DNA from: Rhodoferax mekongensis
GTDB lineage: Bacteria > Pseudomonadota > Gammaproteobacteria > Burkholderiales > Burkholderiaceae_C
Direction of reading: 5' to 3'
DNA: 64,000 bases
NCBI RefSeq assembly: GCF_032191775.1
Contig: NZ_CP132507.1
Span: forward strand, 1,575,001 to 1,639,000
The notes under the pieces were generated by a model. The model saw only the letters and a list, made by a program, of their open reading frames with translations. It did no database searches and had not been told where the DNA came from. Position 1 is the first letter of the stretch, and the number at the start of each line of letters is the position of its first letter. Positions 46,972 through 57,446 of the stretch are shown in pieces. The translations under genes and the position numbers were made by a program.

Positions 46972-47059
46972 GGAGCGGGGCGGCTGCCTGTTTTGCTCCG
47001 TGTCCCCCGCGCTGCGCGCTCCTCCTTGACCTGCGCAAAACAGGCAGCCGCCCCACTCC
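46972..47059 (+). repeat. Large hairpin element 1 with conserved loop core
   Basis: GGGGCGGCTGCCTGTTTTGC (46977-46996) pairs perfectly with 47035-47054. Four more pairs lie beyond one mismatch (46972-46975 with 47056-47059). The 38-nt loop reads TCCGTGTCCCCCGCGCTGCG, then CGCTCCTCCTTGACCTGC. The core TGTCCCCCGC..GCTCCTCCTTGACCT recurs in inverted orientation in element 2. Confidence 0.85.
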
Positions 47060-47116
47060 TTAAGTGCTGTGACTTGCAAATATACATAGTTCACCTCGCC
47101 TCGCCTTACTTCGCAG

Positions 47117-47211
47117 CAGCAGGTTGGGGGTGCGTGCCGCAGCGAGGTCAAGGAGGAGCCCGCTGGAGCGGGCGGGGGACACGAGCGGAGGTACGTACCC
47201 CCAGCCTGCTG
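47117..47211 (-). repeat. Large hairpin element 2, same loop core in opposite orientation
   Basis: Arms 47118-47138 and 47190-47210 pair over 21 positions, three of them as G-U pairs if transcribed on plus. The arm sequence differs from element 1, but the 51-nt loop, read on minus, contains TGTCCCCCGC, a CCGCTCCAGCGG hairpin and GCTCCTCCTTGACCT. It ends 36 bp before the dienoyl-CoA isomerase stop, so it may terminate or shield that transcript. Confidence 0.8.
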
Positions 47212-47246
47212 TGAGTCCAGCAAAGACTAAGCGCTAGAAAGGAAGC

Positions 47247-48059
47247 TCAGTCCTTAAACACAGGCGCCCGCTTCTGCATGTTCGCCGTCATCGCCTCGGT
47301 CAGGTCCTGGCTCATCAGCATGGCGGCGTTCCAGGTGGCGATGTAGTTCAGGCTGTCGGCCACGCTGTGGTCGCGGGCGTAGGTGATCATTTCTTTGGTG
47401 CCGCGGATCGACAGAGGCGACTTGGCGGCGATAGTGGCTGCAATCTCCTGCACTCCGGCATACAGCGCCTCGCGGCTTTCAAACACGCGGTTCACCAGGC
47501 CGATGCTCTTGGCTTCTTCGGCTTCCATCTTTCGGCCGGTGTAAGCCAGCTCGCGGGTGATGCCATCGCCCACTAGCTTCGGTAAACGCTGCAAGGCGCC
47601 CACGTCGGCGGTCATGCCGATGTCGATCTCTTTGATGGTAAAGAACGCATCGGCGCTGGCGTAGCGCATGTCCGCGCAGGTGACCAAGTCGATGCCACCC
47701 CCGATGCAGCCACCATGGATGGCAGCCAGCACCGGCTTGCGGCAACGCTCCAGGCTGGTCAGCGTGTCTTGCATGTCCAGAATCATGCGGCGCAGGCTCT
47801 CGCGCATGCGGCCGTCGCAGTCGTTGGCGATCTGCGGGCCGATGCCCATCATCATTTGCAGGTCGATGCCCGCGCAGAACAACTTGCCTTCGCCTTGCAG
47901 CACCGCCACACGCGCCTCTGGCGTGCGGTCCACCCACTCAAAGGCTTGCCGGATCTCTTGCCACATGGTGGCGTTCATGGCGTTGGCTTTGTCGGGGCGG
48001 TTCAGGCGGATGGTGGCAATGTGCGCGTCCAGCGTGACCTTCAGGGTTTCAAACTCCAT
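47247..48059 (-). CDS. Delta3,5-Delta2,4-dienoyl-CoA isomerase (crotonase family)
   Basis: This is a 270-residue crotonase-fold enzyme. The three residues that mark dienoyl-CoA isomerases (Asp176, Glu196, Asp204 of the rat enzyme) are matched with identical spacing by Asp124 (GGGIDL), Glu144 (TIKEIDIG) and Asp152 (TADVGALQRLP). The oxyanion loops are KLFCAGIDLQ and HGGCIGGG. The role is to shift double bonds of odd-position unsaturated acyl-CoA during beta-oxidation. It lies 92 bp downstream of the dienoyl-CoA reductase gene, giving a complete pair for polyunsaturated substrates. A repeat copy sits between the two. Confidence 0.9.
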   Translation of the reverse strand: MEFETLKVTLDAHIATIRLNRPDKANAMNATMWQEIRQAFEWVDRTPEARVAVLQGEGKLFCAGIDLQMMMGIGPQIANDCDGRMRESLRRMILDMQDTLTSLERCRKPVLAAIHGGCIGGGIDLVTCADMRYASADAFFTIKEIDIGMTADVGALQRLPKLVGDGITRELAYTGRKMEAEEAKSIGLVNRVFESREALYAGVQEIAATIAAKSPLSIRGTKEMITYARDHSVADSLNYIATWNAAMLMSQDLTEAMTANMQKRAPVFKD

Positions 48060-48078
48060 GTGTGTCTCCTTTTATGTG

Positions 48079-48134
48079 CCAAATAGACCGCTAGCGCAGG
48101 TGGAATCTGCGCGAGCAGCTATTATTTTTATAGT
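48079..48134 (+). repeat. Dispersed palindromic repeat, copy 7 (between reductase and isomerase genes)
   Basis: GACCGCTAGCGCAGGTGGAA then TCTGCGCGAGCAGCTATTAT and TTTTATAG. The GCGCAG/CTGCGC stem has a GTGGAAT loop, close to the GTGGGAT loop of copy 4. Confidence 0.82.
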
Positions 48135-48151
48135 GTTGATGAATCCAGCCT

Positions 48152-50671
<2,520 letters not shown>

Positions 50672-50713
50672 TTATGTGTTCGGGTGGCCGGCCGTTACCA
50701 AGGCACGCGCGGC

Positions 50714-50731
50714 TATGCAACCAGTTGCAGT
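50714..50731. promoter_or_regulatory. Probable PadR operator 1
   Basis: TATGCAACCAGTTGCAGT is an 18-bp near palindrome (TATGCAAC-2-GTTGCATA with the last two bases off). It lies 55 bp before the reductase ATG, in the 138-bp region divergent to padR. Confidence 0.75.
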
Positions 50732-50750
50732 GTAGAAGTCTAGCCAGATT

Positions 50751-50768
50751 TATGCAACTGGTTGCATA
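50751..50768. promoter_or_regulatory. Probable PadR operator 2
   Basis: TATGCAACTGGTTGCATA has perfect half-sites around a 2-bp centre. Its centre is 37 bp from operator 1 and it ends 30 bp before the padR ATG. Two copies of one palindrome fit a dimeric PadR protein controlling both genes. Confidence 0.8.
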
Positions 50769-50797
50769 GTTAGAGTGCTGCCCTTAGACTCGCTCGC

Positions 50798-51334
50798 ATG
50801 TCGCTTGCCCACGCCGTGCTCACTTCGCTGATTGAAAAACCGTCCTCAGGGTACGAGCTGGCGCGGCGGTTTGACAAGTCCATTGGCTACTTCTGGCACG
50901 CCACGCACCAGCAGATTTACCGCGAACTGGCCCGCATGGAAGAGAAGGGTTGGATCGTCTCTGACAGCGCGCCCGACGCCGGTGCCACTCGCAAGCGGGA
51001 GTACAAGGTGCTGCCGGACGGCCGGGCCGAACTGGTGCGGTGGACCAGCGAGCCTGCTGCGCCCATGGATTTGCGGGACGAGTTCACCGTCAAAATCCGC
51101 GCGGATGCCGCATTGAATGAAGTGGACTTGAGTGATGAATTGCGCGCCCGCATTGCCCAGCACACCGAACGGCTGGCGCATTACCGCGCCATCGAAGCCC
51201 GGGACTTTGCCCGAAAAGAGGCCATGCCACGCGCCAAGCGGCTGCAGCATCTGATCCTGAAGAAAGGCATCATGTTTGAAGAAGGCAGCATTGCCTGGGC
51301 GCAGGAGGCGTTGGCGGTGCTGCAAGAGGATTAA
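50798..51334 (+). CDS. PadR-family transcriptional regulator
   Basis: This 178-residue protein has a winged helix at residues 1-80 (LTSLIEKPSSGYELARRFD, FWHATHQQIYRELARMEEKG, REYKVLPDGRAEL) and a helical dimerisation domain (about 90-175), the long VirR-type PadR layout. It is divergent from the dienoyl-CoA reductase gene; the shared region carries two matching palindromes. By analogy with PadR and other family members it is a repressor released by a ligand, here perhaps an acyl-CoA or aromatic acid (inference). No strong Shine-Dalgarno precedes ATG 50798. Confidence 0.9.
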   Translation: MSLAHAVLTSLIEKPSSGYELARRFDKSIGYFWHATHQQIYRELARMEEKGWIVSDSAPDAGATRKREYKVLPDGRAELVRWTSEPAAPMDLRDEFTVKIRADAALNEVDLSDELRARIAQHTERLAHYRAIEARDFARKEAMPRAKRLQHLILKKGIMFEEGSIAWAQEALAVLQED

Positions 51335-51403
51335 ACAGCCGCCTTTGCGTAACGCTGCCGGTAAGAAGGTCTTCAACCGCTCCACTGGCGCAGAATCACG
51401 GGC

Positions 51404-51946
51404 ATGCTTATCGTTTTCAGTGGCCTGCCGGGGACCGGTAAAACTACCATTTCCCAACTATTAGCGCGAAGGTGCAGCGCTACCTATTTGCGCATGGACT
51501 CGATCGAGCAGGCGATGAAATCTTCGATGGCGGAGCACGGGGAGGTGGGCATCGGGGGCTATCTCGTGGCCTACCAAATTGCCAAGGCCAATCTCATGCT
51601 GGGGTCTACCGTGGTGGTGGACGCCGTGAACCCTGTGCAAGTGGTGCGCCAAACCTGGCGTGCGGTGGCAGAGGGCGCAGGTTCCCGCATTACCGAGGTG
51701 GAGGTGGTGTGCTCGGACCCGCGTGAACACCGCAGGCGCGTGGAGTCGCGTGTGGCGGATATTCCGGGGCACAGTCTGCCAACCTGGAGTGCTGTTCAAC
51801 AGCTCGCCTTTGAGCCATGGTCCGGTGAGCGGCTCGTGATTGATTCCGCAATCTGGAGCGCGGCGGACGCAGCGGCGAAGGTTTTCGAAGCGTTGGGGAA
51901 TCAGTCGATTTCAGCAGCGAAAAGAGCTGCTAGCGCTTATAAATAA
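51404..51946 (+). CDS. Small P-loop kinase (AAA_33/zeta-like)
   Basis: This 180-residue cytosolic protein has Walker A FSGLPGTGKTTISQLLAR at residues 5-22, RMDSIEQAM as the substrate-side Asp region, and STVVVDAVNPVQVVR as a Walker-B-like strand. It then has CSDPREHRRRVESR, an arginine-rich lid as in predicted small-molecule kinases of this group. The substrate is unknown. The final codons (AAKRAASAYK and the TAA) are supplied by a dispersed repeat, so the native C-terminus may once have been different. ATG at 51404 lacks a strong Shine-Dalgarno. Confidence 0.8.
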   Translation: MLIVFSGLPGTGKTTISQLLARRCSATYLRMDSIEQAMKSSMAEHGEVGIGGYLVAYQIAKANLMLGSTVVVDAVNPVQVVRQTWRAVAEGAGSRITEVEVVCSDPREHRRRVESRVADIPGHSLPTWSAVQQLAFEPWSGERLVIDSAIWSAADAAAKVFEALGNQSISAAKRAASAYK

Positions 51947-51975
51947 AGCGCAAGCAGCTCCTGAATTGATAGCGA
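51924..51975 (-). repeat. Dispersed palindromic repeat, copy 8, acting as azoR terminator
   Basis: Arms 51924-51938 and 51946-51960 pair over 15 bp with one mismatch around ATAAATA. On minus the stem is followed by TTTT, so it looks like a terminator 30 bp beyond the azoR stop. On plus it contains the last codons and the stop of the kinase gene. The TGAATTGATAGC tail is at 51962-51973. Confidence 0.85.
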
Positions 51976-51989
51976 TTGCCGGGGCTTAA

Positions 51990-52601
51990 CTACGCAGCCA
52001 GCTTGGCAATGCCATTGGCCGCTTCGGCCAATGCTTCCGCCTTCTTTGCGTCGCCCATGGCCACACCTTCAGCGCGCACAAAGCGTACATCGGTGATGCC
52101 CAAAAAGCCGAACACGGTTTGCAGGTAGCTCTCTTGGTGTTCAGCAGCACGGCCCCAGTCGTTGGTGGAGTAGACGCCGCCGCGGGTGGAGGCCACGATC
52201 ACGGTTTTGCCACCGGCCAGACCTTGGGGGCCGGTTTCGGTGTACTTGAAGGTGCGGCCGACTTGGGCGATGCGGTCCACCCAGGCCTTGAGCTGGCTGG
52301 GGATGCTGAAGTTGTACAGCGGGGCACCCACCACGATCACATCGGCGGCCAGGAACTGGGTCACCAGCGCCTCAGAGATGACGTTTTCACGCTTCTGCAC
52401 ATCCGATAGTTCGGCACCAGCGGGAGCGCGGAAGCTAAGGGAGTCGGCAGACAGGTGGCTGGGCGTGTCCACGGCCAGGTCCAGGTATTCCACGGTGGTG
52501 CCGGGGTGTTTGCTGACCCACTGGGTCACGGTGTCTTTGGTCAGTTGGCGGGAGACAGAGTTAGCGCTCAGGATGCTGGAGTCGATGTGCAAGAGTTTCA
52601 T
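51990..52601 (-). CDS. azoR: FMN-dependent NADH azoreductase/quinone reductase
   Basis: This 203-residue flavodoxin-like protein has [21 protein letters not shown] at the N-terminus and [19 protein letters not shown], the FMN-binding loop. [20 protein letters not shown] completes the AzoR signature. It forms dimers that reduce azo dyes and quinones with NADH; quinone detoxification is the likely cellular role. It is divergent from a LysR gene across 116 bp, suggesting LysR control. A repeat-derived hairpin terminates it. Confidence 0.92.
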   Translation of the reverse strand: MKLLHIDSSILSANSVSRQLTKDTVTQWVSKHPGTTVEYLDLAVDTPSHLSADSLSFRAPAGAELSDVQKRENVISEALVTQFLAADVIVVGAPLYNFSIPSQLKAWVDRIAQVGRTFKYTETGPQGLAGGKTVIVASTRGGVYSTNDWGRAAEHQESYLQTVFGFLGITDVRFVRAEGVAMGDAKKAEALAEAANGIAKLAA

Positions 52602-52684
52602 GACAGGTCCTTTGATGGGGTTGGTTCGATGGAACTAGTGTCATTGAAAGCTTAATGTTTGATAAGTCAGCATATTTGCGTTAG

Positions 52685-52706
52685 ATTGTCCTGAAAATGG
52701 GACGAT
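52685..52706. promoter_or_regulatory. Inverted repeat in the azoR/lysR intergenic region
   Basis: ATTGTCC (52685-52691) faces GGACGAT (52700-52706), with six of seven positions matching across 8 bp. It lies 11 bp before the LysR ATG; an autoregulatory site is possible. Confidence 0.35.
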
Positions 52707-52717
52707 AAAGGGCGCAA

Positions 52718-53653
52718 ATGCAAGATACCAATGACATGCTGTACTTTGCCGAGGTGGTGGAGCGGGGCGGCTTTGCCGCTGCCGGGCGGCATTTGGGCAT
52801 TCCCAAATCCAAGCTCTCGCGCCGCGTGGCCGAGCTGGAAACTCGGCTGGGTGTGCGCCTGCTGCAGCGCACCACGCGCAAGCTTTCAGTCACCGAGGTG
52901 GGCGAGGTGTATTTGCGCCACTGCATTGCCATGCGCGATGCAGCCGAGGCGGCCGCCGAGGCAGTGGAGCAGGTGCAGACCGAGCCACGCGGCACGATTC
53001 GGATTGCCTGCCCGGTGACGCTGGCCCAAAGCACGGTGGGGCCCATCATGGCGCTGTTTTTGGCGCGCCACCCGCTGGTGAAGGTGGACATGCGGATCAG
53101 CAACCGCGTGGTGGACTTGGTGGAAGAGGGTGTGGATGTAGCGCTGCGTGTGCGTCCCTCGCTGGACGACAGCGGCAGCCTGGTGGTGAAGAAGTTGGGC
53201 GAGTCCAACACGGTGCTGGTGGCCAGCCCGCTGCAGTTGGCGCGGCAGGGGCAGCCTGTTTCGATTGATGACCTGGCGCGCATGGACACGATTTCCATGT
53301 CCGCGGTAGACGGCCGTGCCAGCTTGGTCTTACAAGGTCGGGCTGGCGCCACACACACCCTGGTGCACCAGCCGCGTTATGTGGCTGATGATCTGTTAAC
53401 GCTCAAGTTTGCCGCCCTGCAGGGTACGGGCATGTGTTTTTTGCCTGACTACATGTGCCAGCGTGAGATAGAACAAGGTCGGCTGGTGCATGTTTTGCCG
53501 GGCTGGGCACCGCCTCGCGGCATATTCCATGCGGTGTACCCCTCACGGCGCGGCATGGTGCCGGCGGTACGGCGGTTTTTGGACTTTCTGGGCGAACACA
53601 CCAGTAACGAAGGCATGCCCGTGCTGCCGGAGGGCTGCCCGTCTATCGGCTGA
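52718..53653 (+). CDS. LysR-family regulator beside azoR
   Basis: This 311-residue protein has a DNA-binding domain at 1-65 (MLYFAEVVERGGFAAAGRHL, IPKSKLSRRVAELETRLGV, LLQRTTRKLSVTEVG) and an effector domain at 90-300 with RISNRVVDLVEEGVDVALRV, as in the AaeR/CrgA-like subgroup. The divergent azoR is the obvious target; this subgroup often responds to quinones or aromatic acids (family knowledge). ATG at 52718 lacks a strong ribosome-binding site. Confidence 0.9.
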   Translation: MQDTNDMLYFAEVVERGGFAAAGRHLGIPKSKLSRRVAELETRLGVRLLQRTTRKLSVTEVGEVYLRHCIAMRDAAEAAAEAVEQVQTEPRGTIRIACPVTLAQSTVGPIMALFLARHPLVKVDMRISNRVVDLVEEGVDVALRVRPSLDDSGSLVVKKLGESNTVLVASPLQLARQGQPVSIDDLARMDTISMSAVDGRASLVLQGRAGATHTLVHQPRYVADDLLTLKFAALQGTGMCFLPDYMCQREIEQGRLVHVLPGWAPPRGIFHAVYPSRRGMVPAVRRFLDFLGEHTSNEGMPVLPEGCPSIG

Positions 53654-53691
53654 GACCGTTTTAAATCAGTGCAAGCGCGGTGCGAGCCTAT

Positions 53692-53919
53692 TTATTTCGG
53701 AACGCTGATACCCAGATCCGCCAGCTTCTTGGCGAATGTGGCTTTGCGCTTTTCTGCCTTGGCGGCAGTCTCAATGGCTGCTTTGATAGCCGCAGGGCCC
53801 TTTTTTGCTACGGCCTGAATCAAGCCCTGCTTGTGAGCCGCATCAGCTGCGGCCCTGCGGTAGGTGGCTATCAGTTCGGGGTAGGTGGCTGATGGGTTCA
53901 CGGGGTGTCTCGACGTCAA
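53692..53919 (-). CDS. Small Ala/Lys-rich protein, unknown function
   Basis: This is up to 75 residues, rich in Ala and Lys, predicted all-helical and soluble: YPELIATYRRAAADAAHKQG, then AIETAAKAEKRKATFAKKLA. The C-terminus LADLGISVPK is well formed. The frame opens with TTG at 53919; GTG at 53901 gives a 69-residue product and may be the true start. No known family is recognised. It fills the gap between the LysR gene and the patatin gene, convergent with the former. Confidence 0.5.
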   Translation of the reverse strand: MTSRHPVNPSATYPELIATYRRAAADAAHKQGLIQAVAKKGPAAIKAAIETAAKAEKRKATFAKKLADLGISVPK

Positions 53920-53971
53920 AACGACTATTTTCTATGCCTTTTGCGTCCGGACGCAGCTTGGCAGCTATGGT

Positions 53972-55258
53972 TCAGCGCAAACGAAGCGGGTCTTTGCGGC
54001 GTTCCACGAACCCTGTGTCGCCAGGCTCAGGGTCACCGTTGGCAGGGTCTTTCCAGCCGAAAAACTTGCAGACCTCGGCGCGCTGCTTCTGGGCGTCCGC
54101 ATAGCCCAGGGCCATCAGCTCTGTGGTGTAGCCGCTCTCAAACAGCAGGTAGCTGGCGAGTGCTGCGCCTTTGACGTCAGCCTTGGCGGACGACACGCCT
54201 ACGCCGCCCAGCATGGTGCGCACCGCGTGAGGCAAATCCTTCACATGGCGGGATGCGACGGCATCCAAGCGCTGGCTGGGCGCAATCACCAGCAGTTCCA
54301 CCGGGCGCAATGTGCTGCCTTTGCGTGCTTCCTCCGGCACCAGTTTGATGGTCTGGTTAATCCGCTGCACCCGCTCTACGTCCACTGCCAGAGCGTCCAA
54401 AAAGATGTTGGACAACGCATGCCCCGCAATCTGGGCAATGCTGGGGTAGCTGCTGGTGATGTGCAGGTGGGCTTCTTCTTTGGGCTCATGCATGCGCCCG
54501 GCGCCTATCACCAATATGCGTTCTGCTCCTAAATGAATAGCGGGTGCCACCGGGGCACTCTGGCGCATGGAGCCGTCTCCGAAATACTCCTCCCGGCCGT
54601 TGATGTGCAATTGCGTGGCCGGAAACACAAAGGGGATCGCACTCGACGCCAGCAGGTGCGCGTGGGTAATACGGTCGCGCACGGCGTAGCGCTGGGTCCG
54701 CACCCAAGGCATCAGTCTTTTGTCGCCCTCATAAAAAGTGACGTGGTCTCCGGTGCTGTAACTGGATGCAGTCACCGCAAGTGCCTGCAGGTGGCCTTGT
54801 CTCAACAGCTGAGGCAAGCGCTCGAGCGGGACGAGCTGTTGGAGCAGTTGGCCCAGCGGCGCGTTGTCCAGCAAAGACCGGGGCTTGATGCGCCGCCACT
54901 TCGCCAGCACCCAGCCCAGAGAGAGCAGGGTGATCCAGGTGGCTCCGGAGCGCAACATGCTCAGATGGTCCGCACGGTACACATCATGGGCGTGGAAGTT
55001 CTGCCACGTATGGGCAATCTTGCGGACGGTCCCGTCGAAATCGTCTGCCCCGCAAGCCAGCGCAGAGGCGTTGATGGCGCCCGCGGATGTGCCGGCAATG
55101 ATGGGAAAGGGGTTGGGTTGCCAGCCGGCACCGCAGGCCAGGCGCAAATCGGCGATCGCCTCGAGGACCCCCACCTGATAGGCGGCACGTGCGCCCCCTC
55201 CGGTCAGCAGCAGGCCGGTCATGGGGACAGCGGGCGTGGCAGCACTCATGGTGTCCAT
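53972..55258 (-). CDS. Patatin-like phospholipase
   Basis: This 428-residue hydrolase has the oxyanion loop LLLTGGGARAAYQVGVLEAI near residue 18, the nucleophile serine in IIAGTSAGAINASAL (GTSAG), and the catalytic Asp in YFGDGSMRQSAP (DGS). The Ser-Asp dyad is complete. PFVFPATQLHINGREEYFGD links them. The C-terminal 190 residues are helical, without a known extra domain. No clear signal peptide is present, so it acts inside the cell or at the inner membrane. ATG at 55258 (MDTMSAATPAV) is chosen; the 25 codons before it are unlikely. It is divergent from apbC across 131 bp, in which nothing definite was recognised. Confidence 0.9.
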   Translation of the reverse strand: MDTMSAATPAVPMTGLLLTGGGARAAYQVGVLEAIADLRLACGAGWQPNPFPIIAGTSAGAINASALACGADDFDGTVRKIAHTWQNFHAHDVYRADHLSMLRSGATWITLLSLGWVLAKWRRIKPRSLLDNAPLGQLLQQLVPLERLPQLLRQGHLQALAVTASSYSTGDHVTFYEGDKRLMPWVRTQRYAVRDRITHAHLLASSAIPFVFPATQLHINGREEYFGDGSMRQSAPVAPAIHLGAERILVIGAGRMHEPKEEAHLHITSSYPSIAQIAGHALSNIFLDALAVDVERVQRINQTIKLVPEEARKGSTLRPVELLVIAPSQRLDAVASRHVKDLPHAVRTMLGGVGVSSAKADVKGAALASYLLFESGYTTELMALGYADAQKQRAEVCKFFGWKDPANGDPEPGDTGFVERRKDPLRLR

Positions 55259-55389
55259 TATGAAAAGCCCGGTGCGCTTGTAAATAGAAAAGTGTGCGGG
55301 GTTAACCCTCGATATCCGGACTACAGATTGCACCTCGGGCTGTCGCGGGTTTGGTCCCTTGGATAGACTCGCCGGATTCAGGAGTTTTT

Positions 55390-56481
55390 ATGGCGTTTAC
55401 CGAACAAGACATCACCCAGGCCTTGCAGAGCCTGATCGACCCGAACACCGGCGCCACCTTTTCCAGCGCCAAAGCATTCAAAAACATCAAGCTTCAAGGC
55501 ACTGACGTGCACCTGGACTTGGAGCTGGGCTACCCCGCCAAGAGCCAATGGCCAGCGCTGGTGGAACTGGTAAGCCAGGCAGCACGCACGGTAGCTGGCG
55601 TGGGTACTGTGACCGTCACCCCCAAGCTCAACATCGTGCCCCATGCGGTGCAGCGTGGCGTGCAGTTACTGCCCGGTGTGAAAAACATTGTGGCTGTGGC
55701 ATCCGGCAAGGGCGGCGTGGGCAAGAGCACGACTGCGGCCAACCTGGCATTGGCGCTGGCGGCCGAGGGTGCGCGCGTCGGTTTGCTCGACGCAGACATT
55801 TACGGCCCCAGCCAGCCCATGATGATGGGCATTGAAGGACGACCCGACACGGCAGATGGCAAAACCATGGAGCCCATGGAAAACCACGGTGTGCAGGTCA
55901 TGTCCATCGGCTTTCTGGTGGATGGCGACCAGGCCATGATCTGGCGCGGCCCCATGGCGACCCAGGCCTTGGAGCAGCTGCTGCGCCAGACCAACTGGAA
56001 AGACCTGGACTACCTCGTCGTGGACATGCCCCCCGGCACCGGCGACATCCAGCTCACCTTGAGCCAGCGGGTGCCCTTGACCGGTGCCGTGGTGGTGACC
56101 ACTCCGCAAGACATTGCCCTCCTGGACGCCAAAAAGGGCATCAAGATGTTTGAGAAGGTGGGCGTGCCGATTCTGGGCATTGTGGAAAACATGGCGGTGC
56201 ATGTGTGCAGCAACTGCGGCCATGTGGAACACATCTTCGGTGCTGATGGTGGCAAGAAAATGGCAGCCGGGTATGGCATGGACTACCTGGGCGCGTTGCC
56301 TCTGGCATTGCACATCCGTGAGCAGGCGGATAGTGGACGCCCGACGGTAATTGCAGATCCGGAGAGCGAAGTAGCAGGACTTTACAAGGGCATCGCCCGC
56401 CAGGTCGCTGTGAAGATTGCGGCGCAGTCCAAAGACTTCTCCAGCAAGTTTCCCACCATCACCATCAGCAAAAACAGCTGA
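55390..56481 (+). CDS. apbC: Iron-sulfur cluster carrier ATPase ApbC/Mrp
   Basis: This 363-residue protein has an N-terminal MIP18/DUF59 domain (1-85) and a ParA-like P-loop ATPase with the deviant Walker A ASGKGGVGKSTTAANLA (about 104-120). DADIYGPSQPMMMG and LVVDMPPGTGDIQLTL are conserved. The cluster-binding motif CSNCGH, with two cysteines of a CxxC pair, is in the C-terminal part. It forms a dimer bridging a 4Fe-4S cluster delivered to apoproteins. AGGAG precedes ATG 55390. In related genomes this gene often neighbours metG (from memory); here 8.5 kb separates them. Confidence 0.95.
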   Translation: MAFTEQDITQALQSLIDPNTGATFSSAKAFKNIKLQGTDVHLDLELGYPAKSQWPALVELVSQAARTVAGVGTVTVTPKLNIVPHAVQRGVQLLPGVKNIVAVASGKGGVGKSTTAANLALALAAEGARVGLLDADIYGPSQPMMMGIEGRPDTADGKTMEPMENHGVQVMSIGFLVDGDQAMIWRGPMATQALEQLLRQTNWKDLDYLVVDMPPGTGDIQLTLSQRVPLTGAVVVTTPQDIALLDAKKGIKMFEKVGVPILGIVENMAVHVCSNCGHVEHIFGADGGKKMAAGYGMDYLGALPLALHIREQADSGRPTVIADPESEVAGLYKGIARQVAVKIAAQSKDFSSKFPTITISKNS

Positions 56482-56497
56482 CCGGACTGGACGCGGC

Positions 56498-57445
56498 ATG
56501 AACCTGCTCTCCTCCCTGAGGTACCTGGTGTCGCTCGATGAGCACCGCCACTTTGCCCGGGCGGCGCAGGCATGCCACATCACCCAGCCGGCGCTCTCCA
56601 ATGCGCTGCGTGCATTGGAAGAAGAGTTCGAGGTGGTCATCGTTCGGCGGGGGCGCACTTTTGTGGGCTTTACACCCGAAGGCGAGCAGGTGCTGGAATC
56701 TGCGCGGCGCATGCTGCATGAGCACAAGGTGTTGGCGCAGTCATTGCGCAGCACAGCGAACCAGCCTACCGGGCGCCTGATGGTCGGGGCAGTTCCTACC
56801 GCGGTACCGGTTGCGGCCCGGTTCGCGGCCATGTTGCAGGCCAAGTACCCTGAGGTGATGCCGGTCGTGTTGTCCTTGAGTTCGACCGAACTGGAAAAGC
56901 GGCTGGAGAGTTTGTCCATCGACTTGGCTCTGGGCTACACCGAGCGCATGGACCAACGCGAGGTTCAGCTCACCGCGTATCCCCAATACAACGAACACTA
57001 CTTTTTGTTACGAAAAGCTGCGCGCGTGCACGCTGTTGAATTGCAGATCGGCGAACCCATCCGGTGGAAGGATGCGGCAGAGCTGCCTCTGTGCCTGCTG
57101 ACGCCGGAAATGCACAACCGCACGATCGTCGACGCTTCCTTTGCGGCCGCGGGTTGCAAGCCACGCGCCATTATTGAGACCAACTCCATCCTCACCATGG
57201 CGCTGAGCGTGGTGGCAGGGCAGGTGTGCAGCGTGATGCCCGGCGCTCTTGTGTCGGCCGTACGCGGTTATCGCGAGCTGGAAGCCCTACCGCTTGTCAC
57301 GCCGCAGGTGCTCACCCCCATCAGCTTCATGGCGCATGCGGCGGTGCGTCCGTCGCGGGCCATGGAGGCAGCTATTTCCCTCGCACAGGATGGCGCTTGG
57401 CTGCGTCATGCTGCGACGCACACGGGACTCTTAACCTCGCTTTAA
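56498..57445 (+). CDS. LysR-family regulator upstream of the formate/oxalate genes
   Basis: This 315-residue protein has a DNA-binding domain at 1-65 (LRYLVSLDEHRHFARAAQAC, ITQPALSNALRALEEEFEV, VRRGRTFVGFTPEG) and an effector domain at 90-300. ATG at 56498 gives MNLLSSLRYLVSLDEHRHF, 16 bp after the apbC stop; the 27 codons before it overlap apbC in another frame. It reads toward the chemoreceptor, OxlT and fds genes, a position seen for regulators of formate dehydrogenase loci, so it may control them (inference). Two hairpins follow it. Confidence 0.9.
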   Translation: MNLLSSLRYLVSLDEHRHFARAAQACHITQPALSNALRALEEEFEVVIVRRGRTFVGFTPEGEQVLESARRMLHEHKVLAQSLRSTANQPTGRLMVGAVPTAVPVAARFAAMLQAKYPEVMPVVLSLSSTELEKRLESLSIDLALGYTERMDQREVQLTAYPQYNEHYFLLRKAARVHAVELQIGEPIRWKDAAELPLCLLTPEMHNRTIVDASFAAAGCKPRAIIETNSILTMALSVVAGQVCSVMPGALVSAVRGYRELEALPLVTPQVLTPISFMAHAAVRPSRAMEAAISLAQDGAWLRHAATHTGLLTSL

Positions 57446-57446
57446 T

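Noticed and set aside
46870-47223. Small frames on both strands upstream of metG
   Set aside because: They run straight through two large palindromes and have odd Cys/Arg/Pro-rich composition; the hairpins explain the sequence better.
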